Assembly (NCBI GenBank): GCA_045643185.1
Contig: JAZUKH010000118.1
Location: 1 to 13,553 of the forward strand
Reading direction: 5' to 3'
Length of the DNA: 13,553 nt
Origin: RGIG464 sp045643185
GTDB taxonomy: Bacteria > Myxococcota_A > Bradymonadia > UBA4248
Part shown: positions 1-7,448 of the stretch, piece after piece
Layout of the letters: every line of letters starts with the position of its first letter
Numbering within the stretch: position 1 is the first letter of the stretch
Made by a program: the position numbers and the translations under genes
Notes under the pieces: model-generated
Told to the model about the DNA's origin: nothing
Databases searched by the model: none
The model's input: only the letters and a program-made list of their open reading frames with translations

Positions 1-24
1 GCCGCGTAGGGGGAGACTTCCCCC
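1..24 (-). repeat. Short palindromic (REP-like) repeat, copy 1
   Basis: The first bases form a 6-bp stem GGGGGA/TCCCCC (9-14 with 19-24) around a GACT loop, preceded by GCCGCGTA. The first 23 bases recur as an exact reverse complement at 8578-8600. The element may extend left of the window. It looks like a REP-type extragenic palindrome. No transposase or RAYT gene is visible nearby. Confidence 0.6.
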
Positions 25-254
25 TCCTCCTTCCCCAAAACGGCCAACTATTATAAGGCAAGTGTCGGGTTTTGTGGATTGAAATCGCCAGGCGCATGAG
101 GACTGGGCATAGGCTGAGAAGCGGTCTTTGGGGGATTTTGGGGCTTCCCAAGTGGATTATAGTTAAAAAAGACGAGAGATTGTGGTAGGATGGTAATAAG
201 TGCGTTCAGATACGGATGGAACGCAGATTCACTTTATTAAAACAAGGAGAAAGC
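25..254 (+). other. Leader region upstream of the transporter operon
   Basis: No credible gene lies in this stretch. It is pyrimidine-rich at the left and G-rich around 129-143. A possible but weak sigma70-like pair is TTTTGG at 136-141 and TATAGT at 158-163 with a 16-bp spacer. I see no clear operator. The operon's transcription start cannot be fixed from sequence alone. Confidence 0.3.
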
Positions 255-1466
255 ATGGCTGGGCTAACACTCAAACACATCGTGAAGCGCTATGGCAACG
301 CCGAACCGACATTGAAAGGCATTGATCTTGATATTCGAGATGGAGAGTTTCTTGTTTTGGTCGGACCGAGCGGCTGCGGCAAATCGACGCTTTTGCGCAC
401 GATCGCTGGACTGGAGTCGATCACCTCGGGTGAGCTTTATATTGGCGATAGACTGGTAAACGACGTTCATCCGAAAGACCGCGATATTGCGATGGTTTTC
501 CAGAGCTACGCCCTTTATCCGCACATGACGATTCGTCGCAATATGGCGTTTGGTCTTGAAGTCCGCAAGATGCCGAAGGAAGAGATCGACAAGCTGGTGG
601 CAGAGGCGAGTGAGATGCTTGGCTTGAACGATTTTCTGGACAAGCTTCCGAAGATGCTTTCAGGTGGTCAGCGTCAGCGCGTGGCGATGGGGCGCGCGAT
701 CGTGCGTCGTCCGCAGGTGTTCTTGTTCGACGAACCGCTTTCGAACCTTGATGCCGCCTTGAGAACGCAGATGCGCGTCGAGATCCGTCGTCTTCACAAG
801 AAGCTGAAAACAACGATCATTTATGTCACGCACGACCAGGTCGAAGCCATGACACTCGCCGACCGTATCGCGGTCTTGAGCGGTCGCGACAAAGAAAACG
901 GTACGAAGAATGCCGGTTATTTGCAGCAAGTTGGGACGCCGCTCGAACTTTTCCAGCGCCCCGTGAACAAATTCGTCGCCGGCTTTATTGGTTCGCCGAG
1001 CATGAATTTTATGGACGATGTGACGATTGCCGAAAAAGACGGCAAGAAAGTCGTCGTGATCGATGAGAATAATGTGATCGCTTTGGATGCCGCGTGTTCT
1101 GCAGCTGTTGAAGTCGGCAAAAAAGTTTGCCTCGGCATTCGTCCTCAGGACGTTATTTTGGCTGACGAAGATCATCCTGCCAATTTGAAAGTCAAAGTCG
1201 ACGTGATCGAGACCCTGGGTTGGGAAAGTCATGTTCACTTTTTGTTGGGTGATCACCAGTTTTTGGCCGTTCTTGAAGCTCAGAAGGTTGCCGGCTTTGT
1301 GGATGAACAGGAAGTGGGGCTTTATGTGTCCCCCGAAGTCGTTCATCTTTTCAACATGGATGAACACGGCACGGCGATCGCACACGGTGGGCAGAGCGCC
1401 GAAGAGGCTGCGAAAAAGTTGGCCTCGTCCGACGACAAAGCAGCCGACGACGATGTCGCCGAGTAG
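255..1466 (+). CDS. malK: Carbohydrate ABC transporter ATP-binding protein (MalK/UgpC type)
   Basis: Cytoplasmic ATPase that powers uptake through the permeases encoded just downstream. Seen in the 403-residue product: Walker A GPSGCGKST (37-45), Q-loop glutamine 83, signature LSGGQRQR (135-142), Walker B VFLFDEP (155-161), D-loop NLD (164-166) and H-loop histidine 193. A C-terminal region of the MalK/UgpC regulatory (TOBE) type includes the typical IRPQDV. The ATG at 255 is chosen because AAGGAG sits at 244-249, five bases ahead; an in-frame ATG at 216 lacks such a site and would add 13 non-conserved residues. Oddities are a roughly 12-residue insertion after LSGRD (about residue 213) and a long Ala/Asp/Lys-rich tail. 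The stop is 12 nt before the fusion gene, so the two are probably co-transcribed. The malK name rests on the MalE-like and MalG-like partners; the substrate is inferred. Confidence 0.93.
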   Translation: MAGLTLKHIVKRYGNAEPTLKGIDLDIRDGEFLVLVGPSGCGKSTLLRTIAGLESITSGELYIGDRLVNDVHPKDRDIAMVFQSYALYPHMTIRRNMAFGLEVRKMPKEEIDKLVAEASEMLGLNDFLDKLPKMLSGGQRQRVAMGRAIVRRPQVFLFDEPLSNLDAALRTQMRVEIRRLHKKLKTTIIYVTHDQVEAMTLADRIAVLSGRDKENGTKNAGYLQQVGTPLELFQRPVNKFVAGFIGSPSMNFMDDVTIAEKDGKKVVVIDENNVIALDAACSAAVEVGKKVCLGIRPQDVILADEDHPANLKVKVDVIETLGWESHVHFLLGDHQFLAVLEAQKVAGFVDEQEVGLYVSPEVVHLFNMDEHGTAIAHGGQSAEEAAKKLASSDDKAADDDVAE

Positions 1467-1478
1467 GGGGGGAATTTT

Positions 1479-4169
1479 ATGGACTCAAAATTTCCCCGCT
1501 TAAAAGCGCTGATCGGCATGGGCAGGGCACTTTCCTCAATGCTCGTATGCATTGTAGGCTTGTTGTGCATGTTTCCGTTGCAGGCGAGTGCTGAAGACAT
1601 CACGCTGGATTTATGGCATGCGTATCGTGGTGATGAGGCGACGGCACTCCAAAGCGTCGTCGACGATTTCGAAGCGTCGAACCCTGGCATTAAGGTCAAC
1701 CTGCTTCCGGTTCCGGACGAATCGTTTTCAAACAAAGTCTTTACGGGCGTTCCGCGTGGTAGCGGCCCTGACGCGTTTATTACGGCGCACGACGTCATCG
1801 GCAACTGGGCTGATAACAAAATCATCGCAGATCTGACGCCGTATTTGGAACCGGGCGAGCTTGATGCGTATCATCAAACGACGGTCAAGGCGACGCAGTA
1901 TACGTATAAAGCTGAAGACGGCTCTGACCGCAACGGCATATTTGCCATTCCGTTGACGTATAAGAGCGTCGTTTTGTTCTACAATAAGGATAAGATCCAG
2001 AATCCGCCGAAGACCACGGAAGAGCTTCTCAACTACATGCAGGCGAAGACCGTGAAGGACTGTCCGGTGGAGGATTCGTCCTGCAGGAAGCATTTCGGCC
2101 TTGTTTACGACGAAACGGATCTGTTTTTCCACGGCACGTGGTTGAACGGCTTTGGCGGCACGCTTTTTGACGCGAACGGCCAGATCCAGCTGAATAATGA
2201 AGGCAACGTAAAATCGATCGAGTTCGTTCGCAAGCTGAATGAATACATTCCGAGCGGCGTCGATGGCGCACGCATCAAGACTTTGTTCTACGATGGCGAC
2301 TCCGACATGGTCATCAACGGGCCGTGGTTCATGGCTGAACTGCCTGAACAGAGCGCTGAAGCTGAACAGAAGGCCAAAGAAGCTTGGGAAAAATCAGAAC
2401 AGGAAAAGAAGCAGAAAGATCCGAATGCGGTGAGCAAACCTTTCTACTACCTGCATTATGGTGTTGCAACGCTTCCTGCAATCAACGAACCGGGTGCGCC
2501 TGACAATGCTTTTGCGACGCCGTTTGTGACGGCCGAAGGCATTTATATGGCTCATGATACGAAGTACAGCATCGACCTTTCCAAAATGAAAAAGGACGAT
2601 CCTGGTTATGCGGCTGCCGAAGCGAATGAAAAAGCCAGACGTGCAGCAACGCTCAAATTGATGCGTTTTGTCGCGAAAGATGGCGCCTACAAACGTCTGG
2701 TTCAAGGCAAACAGATGGTTGCCTACAAAGCTGCCTACGATGAACTGTCGAGAAACAATGATGCAAGTACAGCGTTTGTGCGTGAAGTCGCGCCGACCTA
2801 CTTGAAACAGCTCGATCATGCGCTTCCTTCCGACAACCGTCCCGCCATGGGCGCCATTTGGGCAACGATGAAACAGGCGTTGCAGAAATCACTTTTTGGT
2901 GCGACGGACGGTCGAACACCGTACCTCCTTTTCCTGCTTTTGTCGCTCATCGTCGGTGGATTCGTCTTTTTGGCGAAAGCGACGAACCCGAGCGTGACGA
3001 CGCCCGAAAAACACCGTATGCACATCATCGGTACCGTGGCTTCCTTTGCGCTCGTCATTCCCGTTTTCTGCTTCCTGGCCAGTATTTTGGGGACGGAATC
3101 GGTCGATGTATCGACGATCTTGACCGAAGCCGAACACCGCATCAGCATGTTGAAGCCCGAACCGGCTCAACCGGGTAGCCCGTTTACGCTCGTTGCCATC
3201 GTCACCGGTATTCTCTCGATCCTTTTGATCCTCGGCATTCGTGCTTATAAAAAACACAAAGCTGCACATATTGAATATACCGATAACAAAGTGGCCGCTG
3301 GCTTTGTGGCGCCTGCCGTCATTGGTATGATCGTCCTCGTCTTTTTGCCGTTCGTCATCGGGGCTTTCCTCTCGCTGTTCGCATACGAAAATGGCGATTT
3401 CACCTTCGTCGGAATGCAGAACTACGTTCGACTTTTCACGTCGGACCAGGCTTCTCCGTTTGACTCCATGTCGATCTACTTCACGTTCGTCGTCACCGTC
3501 CTTTGGACGATCACGAACGTCGCTTTGCATGTCGGCATCGGTATGGCGCTCGCCCTGCTTCTCCGCGAGCCGTGGCTCAAACTTAAAGGCGTTTACCGTG
3601 TTCTCCTTATTGTGCCTTGGGCTATGCCGAACTACATCACGGCGTTGATCTGGCGTGGTATGTTTGACCATAACTTTGGCGCGATCAACCACATGCTCGA
3701 AGCGATCGGCCTCGAAAAAGTTGAGTGGTATAACGATTTCTTAACGTCTTTTGCGGCGAACTTAACGACCAATACGTGGCTCGGTTTCCCGTTCATGATG
3801 GTCGTCACGCTCGGTGCGTTGCAGGCAATTCCTCGCGACCTCGAAGATGCGGCCGCTGTCGATGGTGCTACGGCATGGCAGCGTTTCAGACACGTCACTT
3901 TCCCGCTTCTTAAACCGGCTCTCATGCCTTCCGTCGTTTTGGGCTCGATTTGGACGTTCAATGCCTTCAATATCATTTACCTCGTTAGTAAAGGTTCGCC
4001 TGACAACTCGACCGAAATCCTCGTTTCCGAAGCTTACAAATGGGCCTTCGAACGTCAGTATCAGTTCGGTTATGCCGCTGCATACGCCATGGTCGTCTTC
4101 GTCGTTCTCGTTCTCTATTCAAAACTCACTCAGTTCGTGCTGAAAGATTCCACCGTGGAGGCTAAATAA
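1479..4169 (+). CDS. malEF: Fused maltose-type binding protein and MalF-like permease
   Basis: One 896-residue reading frame joins two normally separate transporter parts. Residues 1-38 are a signal peptide (hydrophobic 18-34, QASA cleavage site). Residues 39 to about 480 are a MalE-like solute-binding domain with GPDAF..AHD (96-104), YNKDKI.NPPKT and INGPWF (279-284), all close to E. coli MalE motifs. Three hydrophobic helices follow (about 481-499, 516-537, 569-587). Then comes a six-helix MalF-type permease beginning about 605, with the EAA loop EDAAAVDG at 789-796 that docks on the ATPase. Charges fit a periplasmic binding domain: lysine-rich loops after the first and third extra helices face the cytoplasm, and an odd number of helices brings the permease start inside. 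The binding domain also carries a Lys/Glu-rich insertion (about 288-315) and a close Cys pair (195, 202). A G-rich stretch (1466-1472) precedes the ATG. The stop overlaps the malG start by one base (TAATG). Confidence 0.93.
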   Translation: MDSKFPRLKALIGMGRALSSMLVCIVGLLCMFPLQASAEDITLDLWHAYRGDEATALQSVVDDFEASNPGIKVNLLPVPDESFSNKVFTGVPRGSGPDAFITAHDVIGNWADNKIIADLTPYLEPGELDAYHQTTVKATQYTYKAEDGSDRNGIFAIPLTYKSVVLFYNKDKIQNPPKTTEELLNYMQAKTVKDCPVEDSSCRKHFGLVYDETDLFFHGTWLNGFGGTLFDANGQIQLNNEGNVKSIEFVRKLNEYIPSGVDGARIKTLFYDGDSDMVINGPWFMAELPEQSAEAEQKAKEAWEKSEQEKKQKDPNAVSKPFYYLHYGVATLPAINEPGAPDNAFATPFVTAEGIYMAHDTKYSIDLSKMKKDDPGYAAAEANEKARRAATLKLMRFVAKDGAYKRLVQGKQMVAYKAAYDELSRNNDASTAFVREVAPTYLKQLDHALPSDNRPAMGAIWATMKQALQKSLFGATDGRTPYLLFLLLSLIVGGFVFLAKATNPSVTTPEKHRMHIIGTVASFALVIPVFCFLASILGTESVDVSTILTEAEHRISMLKPEPAQPGSPFTLVAIVTGILSILLILGIRAYKKHKAAHIEYTDNKVAAGFVAPAVIGMIVLVFLPFVIGAFLSLFAYENGDFTFVGMQNYVRLFTSDQASPFDSMSIYFTFVVTVLWTITNVALHVGIGMALALLLREPWLKLKGVYRVLLIVPWAMPNYITALIWRGMFDHNFGAINHMLEAIGLEKVEWYNDFLTSFAANLTTNTWLGFPFMMVVTLGALQAIPRDLEDAAAVDGATAWQRFRHVTFPLLKPALMPSVVLGSIWTFNAFNIIYLVSKGSPDNSTEILVSEAYKWAFERQYQFGYAAAYAMVVFVVLVLYSKLTQFVLKDSTVEAK

Positions 4170-5059
4170 TGGCGAAGAAACAGGAATGGGTCGAAGAATC
4201 CGTCGGCCTCAATAAAAAAGAACTCCTCCTCAAACAGATCGGTTATAACCTCATCCTTATCCTCGTCTGCATCGCCGTTCTCTACCCGGTCATTTGGGTA
4301 GTCCAAATGGCTATTACGCCGAATGATGTGGCTGGTATCGGCGGTGATACCTCGAACATTCAGTTCACGCTGGATAACTTCAAACACGTCTTATTCAACC
4401 AGAATAAGGCTGGTGATTTTCTCTTCTTCCATCAGCTTTGGAACTCGATCCTCGTGTCTGTCGTGACTACGGTCATCGGCGTTCTCTTGGCTTGTACGGC
4501 TGCATACGGTTTCGCTCGTTTGAACTTTGTTGGCCGTCAAATGGGGCTTCAGGCGTTTCTCGTGACCCAGATGTTCCCCGGCGTCGTCATGATGATTCCG
4601 CTCTACATCATTTTGGGAGAACTTGGACTTACCGATAACGTTTTGGGACTCGTCCTCGTTTATAGCGTTTCTGCGCTTCCATTCTGTGTTTGGAATCTCA
4701 AAGGTTATTTCGATACGATCCCGAAAGAACTCGAAGAAGCGGCCATCGTCGATGGGGCCTCCAGACTTACGATCTTTGTCAAAGTCGTTCTGCCGCTGGC
4801 TCGTCCTGCGATCGCTATCACCGCGCTTTTCAGCTTCATGACGGCCTGGAACGAATTCGTTCTTGCGGCAACGTTCATGAACAACGAGATCAACTACACA
4901 CTCCCTGTTGCCCTGAAACAATATGTTGGTGCACAGAGCGTTGAGTACGGTTTCTTCGCGGCTGGCGCTATCCTCGTTAGCATCCCGATCATGGCGCTCT
5001 TCTTCGCGCTTCAAAAACACCTCGTCGGCGGTCTCACGGCTGGTGGTGTTAAGGGCTAA
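4169..5059 (+). CDS. malG: Maltose-type ABC transporter permease MalG
   Basis: Second inner-membrane permease subunit, pairing with the MalF half of the upstream fusion. The 296-residue product matches the length of E. coli MalG. It has a charged cytoplasmic N-terminus, a first helix at about 28-50, a periplasmic loop with NDVAGIGG, and the EAA loop EEAAIVDG at 189-196 followed by LPLARP. It ends in LTAGGVKG, the same ending as E. coli MalG as I know it. The C-terminal tail of MalG reaches the MalK dimer in the known transporter. The ATG overlaps the stop of the fusion gene, implying translational coupling. A strong terminator follows 30 bases after the stop, so this is the last gene of the operon. 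Confidence 0.95.
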   Translation: MAKKQEWVEESVGLNKKELLLKQIGYNLILILVCIAVLYPVIWVVQMAITPNDVAGIGGDTSNIQFTLDNFKHVLFNQNKAGDFLFFHQLWNSILVSVVTTVIGVLLACTAAYGFARLNFVGRQMGLQAFLVTQMFPGVVMMIPLYIILGELGLTDNVLGLVLVYSVSALPFCVWNLKGYFDTIPKELEEAAIVDGASRLTIFVKVVLPLARPAIAITALFSFMTAWNEFVLAATFMNNEINYTLPVALKQYVGAQSVEYGFFAAGAILVSIPIMALFFALQKHLVGGLTAGGVKG

Positions 5060-5088
5060 ACGCACATACTTGATCGCGTTTGCATCAT

Positions 5089-5123
5089 AAAAAAAGGCAT
5101 CGGTTCTCCGATGCCTTTTTTTT
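5089..5123 (+). terminator. Intrinsic terminator of the transporter operon
   Basis: An 8-bp perfect stem GGCATCGG/CCGATGCC with a TTCT loop is flanked by an A-run upstream (5089-5095) and eight T residues downstream (5116-5123). The A and T runs extend the stem, so it could also work on the minus strand. Confidence 0.93.
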
Positions 5124-5152
5124 GATTACCCTGCGTGCCGCTAGTCTTGGTC

Positions 5153-5161
5153 TGCTAAAAT
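5153..5161 (+). promoter_or_regulatory. Possible extended -10 promoter for hydE
   Basis: TGCTAAAAT resembles an extended -10 element (TGN followed by TAAAAT). No good -35 hexamer sits at the right distance. It lies after the operon terminator and about 130 bases before hydE, so it is placed sensibly but weakly supported. Confidence 0.3.
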
Positions 5162-5182
5162 GAACTGTTCAAAAATCGACGC

Positions 5183-5198
5183 GAGATCAATGGATCTC
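5183..5198 (+). promoter_or_regulatory. Small inverted repeat in the hydE leader
   Basis: GAGATC and GATCTC form perfect 6-bp arms around an AATG spacer. It could be an RNA hairpin or a protein-binding site; nothing in the sequence decides between them. Confidence 0.35.
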
Positions 5199-5227
5199 TC
5201 AAAAACTAACGCATTTTGCACGAATTT

Positions 5228-5264
5228 GTTAGGAATGCTTCCCGGGTTGGGCATTTTCCTAAAC
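5228..5264 (+). promoter_or_regulatory. Imperfect long hairpin just ahead of hydE
   Basis: GTTAGGAATGC pairs with GCATTTTCCTAAAC allowing small bulges, enclosing a CCCGGG centre. It ends 14 bases before the hydE ribosome-binding site (AAGGA, 5278-5282). There is no U-run after it, so it is not a standard terminator. A structured leader or cis-regulatory RNA is possible. Confidence 0.4.
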
Positions 5265-5289
5265 CAACGCAAATAATAAGGAATTTATC

Positions 5290-6324
5290 ATGGATTGGAT
5301 CGAGCAACTTAGAACGACTCACGATTTGTCGGACGCGCAATTTGCGCAGATCATCGAAACGGATGACTTCGACACCGTTTTGATGCGTCATGCTGATGAA
5401 GTTCGGCGTGAAGTTTACGGCGACAAGGTTTACGTTCGAGGTTTGATCGAATTCACAAATTACTGCAAAAATAATTGCTACTATTGCGGCATTCGTTGTG
5501 CCCATCGCGCGGTCGAGCGTTATCGTCTGTCAAAAGACGAGGTGCTTGCATGCTGCGACGCAGGCTATGCGCTCGGCTATCGCACGTTCGTGCTTCAGGG
5601 CGGCGAAGACCCGTATTTTACGGATGACTGCGTCTGCGACCTCGTTGCATCGATCCGCCGACGTTTTCCTGACTGTGCCATCACGCTGTCAATCGGCGAA
5701 AAGTCAGATGAAAGCTATCGCGCGTATTACGAGGCGGGCGCAAACCGGTATTTGTTGCGTCACGAAACAGCGGATGTCACGCATTATGGCCTCTTGCACC
5801 CGGGCGCCATGTCGCTCGACCACCGCAAACAGTGCTTGTTTGCTCTCAAACAGATCGGTTATCAGGTCGGCGCTGGTTTTATGGTCGGTTCACCTTTTCA
5901 AACGACCAAAACTCTGTTGGCAGACCTTCGCTTTTTGCAGCAGCTCGCCCCGGACATGATCGGCATCGGTCCCTTCATTCCGTCGCATGACACGCCGTTT
6001 TCGACACACAACGCGGGCTCTGTGGCCTTGACCGTTCGTTTGCTCGCGATGCTCCGGTTAATGTTTCCGTACGTGTTGCTGCCCGCCACGACAGCGCTCG
6101 CGACACTCAGTCCAAATGGTCGCGAACTTGGATTGCGCGCTGGGGCCAACGTCGTCATGCCCAACCTCTCGCCCACGCAAAATCGAAATAAATATGCTCT
6201 GTACGATCACAAAGCAGCGACGGACGAAGAGGCGGCAGAAGGACGAAAACGCCTTGAAGAATACGTTGCGAGGGCGGGTTACCGCGTCGTCACCGACGTC
6301 GGCAACGTCATGCCCCACGCTTGA
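5290..6324 (+). CDS. hydE: [FeFe]-hydrogenase maturase, radical SAM protein HydE
   Basis: Radical S-adenosylmethionine enzyme of H-cluster assembly; in this pathway HydE works with HydG and the scaffold HydF to build the diiron subcluster. The 344-residue protein carries the cluster motif CX3CX2C at Cys59, Cys63 and Cys66, the SAM-binding GGED at 104-107, LLRHETAD, GAGFMVGSPFQT, and the HydE-typical stretch IGIGPFIPSHDTP (224-236). PylB and BioB are related alternatives, but that last motif and the length favour HydE. The C-terminal region has no cysteines, so the optional auxiliary cluster of some HydE proteins is absent; that cluster is known not to be essential. The start is supported by AAGGA seven bases upstream. 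No hydF, hydG or hydrogenase gene is in the window. The stop lies only 5 bp from the stop of the convergent lipoprotein gene, with no terminator between. Confidence 0.9.
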   Translation: MDWIEQLRTTHDLSDAQFAQIIETDDFDTVLMRHADEVRREVYGDKVYVRGLIEFTNYCKNNCYYCGIRCAHRAVERYRLSKDEVLACCDAGYALGYRTFVLQGGEDPYFTDDCVCDLVASIRRRFPDCAITLSIGEKSDESYRAYYEAGANRYLLRHETADVTHYGLLHPGAMSLDHRKQCLFALKQIGYQVGAGFMVGSPFQTTKTLLADLRFLQQLAPDMIGIGPFIPSHDTPFSTHNAGSVALTVRLLAMLRLMFPYVLLPATTALATLSPNGRELGLRAGANVVMPNLSPTQNRNKYALYDHKAATDEEAAEGRKRLEEYVARAGYRVVTDVGNVMPHA

Positions 6325-6329
6325 TTGGT

Positions 6330-7004
6330 TTAACGCACTTCGATCTTCAGGCTCTTAAACATCGCGGTGCGCATTTCAGCGACGCCGTCCACAAAATCGG
6401 GATTGACGGACGTGTGAAAACGATAATCGAACGAATCTCCCATGACGTAGTAGTCGATGTTTTCGCGCGTATCCTCGTTATTGCCCGTGGTGTAGGTCCA
6501 TTTCCAGGTCGTGCGGCCGAGCAGGGCTGTGGCGTCTTTGTCAAACACGATCTCGACATCGCGTGCCTGTGAAGCTAGGCGATCGAACGCCGCTTTGACG
6601 GCTGCCTCACTCTTGTCTCCAAGCGGAAGGCGTTCCGTGCCATAGACCAACAGGCCATCCGCCATGTCGTGAATGCGATACGTGCCGTCCGCATTGACTT
6701 CTTTAATGATGCTGACGGGGTCGGTCACCGCATAGGTGTTGACGAGGATGGCGCCGATCGGGTTGCCGTTCTCATCAACGTATTTGGGCGCAGGCGCAGC
6801 TTCCGGCGCGGGCGCGGCTTCCGGCGCGGCTTCGGCAGGCGCGGCTTCCGGTGCAGCTTCAGCAGGGGCTTCCGCCGCAAGTGCCGCAGGGGCTTCCGCA
6901 GCAGGGGCTTCCGCCGCAGGCGCCGGCACTTCTTTCGATTTGCAACCGCTCAGGCAAAGAAGCGTAGAAATTAGACAAAAAAGGATAAGGGAAAATCGTT
7001 TCAT
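6330..7004 (-). CDS. Lipoprotein with Ala/Pro/Glu-rich linker
   Basis: Predicted 224-residue lipoprotein of unknown function. The first 20 residues are a lipoprotein signal peptide with lipobox LSGC, so Cys21 would be lipidated. Residues 27-73 are a degenerate repeat of Ala, Pro and Glu (AEAPA, EAAPEAAPA and similar), probably an extended spacer off the membrane. The remaining 150 residues form a soluble domain beginning KYVDENGNPIGA that I do not recognise; it contains the aromatic stretches TTWKWTYTTG and DYYVMGDSFDYRFH. Lys22 after the lipid cysteine suggests it is not an Asp+2 inner-membrane retention signal in the E. coli sense. The ATG at 7004 is preferred over an in-frame ATG at 7040 because AAGGAGA precedes it (7009-7015) and the signal peptide then begins properly with MKRF. 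It lies downstream of the TSCPD gene on the same strand. Confidence 0.82.
   Translation of the reverse strand: MKRFSLILFCLISTLLCLSGCKSKEVPAPAAEAPAAEAPAALAAEAPAEAAPEAAPAEAAPEAAPAPEAAPAPKYVDENGNPIGAILVNTYAVTDPVSIIKEVNADGTYRIHDMADGLLVYGTERLPLGDKSEAAVKAAFDRLASQARDVEIVFDKDATALLGRTTWKWTYTTGNNEDTRENIDYYVMGDSFDYRFHTSVNPDFVDGVAEMRTAMFKSLKIEVR
6784..6926 (-). repeat. Low-complexity Ala/Pro/Glu coding repeat
   Basis: Degenerate GC-rich repeats built on GCGGCTTCCGGCGC-like units (plus strand) encode the Ala/Pro/Glu linker of the lipoprotein. Such tracts tend to vary in length by slippage. Confidence 0.7.
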
Positions 7005-7046
7005 AAAATCTCCTTGGTTGGTCGGCAAAATGCCGCGCAACAGTTT

Positions 7047-7085
7047 AGGCTAAAAATCGAATTTTGAGGCTAAAAAACGGATTTT
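7047..7085. repeat. Two tandem 20-bp AT-rich repeats
   Basis: AGGCTAAAAATCGAATTTT (7047-7065) and AGGCTAAAAAACGGATTTT (7067-7085) differ at 2 of 19 positions and lie head to tail, upstream of the lipoprotein gene on the minus strand. They could be paired binding sites in its promoter; no regulator is identifiable. Confidence 0.5.
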
Positions 7086-7130
7086 CCCCATTATTTTCAT
7101 CGATGTGACCAGAAAACGCGTGACGCGCGA

Positions 7131-7391
7131 TCAGCACTGATTGACTTGAGCCAGGTATTGTTTGAGCGCCTGCGCGATCTGATCCGGGCACGATGTACCT
7201 TTGCCACGACAATTGATGCCTTCGAGGCGTTTAATGACTTCTTCAACGCGCATGCCTTCGATGAGGCGTGACACGCCCTGACTGTTACCGTGACAGCCGC
7301 CGATCGTTTTCGCGGATTTCACGATGCCATCTTCAATTTCAAACGACATATACTGAGCACAGACGCCTTTCGGTTCGTATTCAAATAACAT
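7131..7391 (-). CDS. Small TSCPD-domain protein (four-cysteine TIGR03905 type)
   Basis: An 86-residue cytoplasmic protein with no known enzymatic role. It has the TSCPD motif at 66-70 (within CRGKGTSCPDQIAQAL) and GGCHGNSQGV at 31-40, with cysteines at 11, 33, 61 and 68 plus a terminal Cys86. This pattern matches the small family with four invariant cysteines that I know as TIGR03905. The domain is also found at the C-terminus of some B12-dependent ribonucleotide reductases, where a metal or redox role is suspected; none is shown here. The ATG at 7391 has a near-perfect AAAGGAGA six bases ahead, so a longer upstream reading frame from 7538 is rejected. A sigma70-like promoter lies about 60 bases upstream. 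The lipoprotein gene follows 126 bases downstream on the same strand. Confidence 0.85.
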   Translation of the reverse strand: MLFEYEPKGVCAQYMSFEIEDGIVKSAKTIGGCHGNSQGVSRLIEGMRVEEVIKRLEGINCRGKGTSCPDQIAQALKQYLAQVNQC

Positions 7392-7402
7392 GATGTATCT
7401 CC

Positions 7403-7419
7403 TTTGATCATTCATCAAA
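7403..7419. promoter_or_regulatory. Palindrome TTTGAT-N5-ATCAAA in the TSCPD leader
   Basis: Perfect 6-bp arms flank a CATTC spacer, directly beside the TSCPD ribosome-binding site. It resembles an FNR/CRP-family half-site pair, but the spacer is one base longer than the FNR consensus. It may be an operator or a small RNA hairpin. Confidence 0.35.
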
Positions 7420-7420
7420 C

Positions 7421-7437
7421 GCCGACACCGCATCGGC
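7421..7437 (-). promoter_or_regulatory. Hairpin GCCGA/TCGGC in the TSCPD 5' leader
   Basis: Five-base arms surround a 7-nt loop, placed between the predicted transcription start and the ribosome-binding site of the TSCPD gene. The role is unknown. Confidence 0.3.
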
Positions 7438-7448
7438 AGAACGGCACA

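Noticed and set aside
6736..7053. Plus-strand Gly/Ala/Ser-rich frame
   Set aside because: It is produced by the complement of the Ala/Pro/Glu repeat of the lipoprotein and has no start signals.
7100..7130. Terminator after the TSCPD gene
   Set aside because: CGCG-TCA-CGCG followed by TTTTC on the minus strand is only a 4-bp stem with a 3-base loop, too weak to call.
7403..7419. True FNR box
   Set aside because: The half-sites fit TTGAT/ATCAA, but the spacer is five bases rather than four, so it is kept only as an unassigned palindrome.
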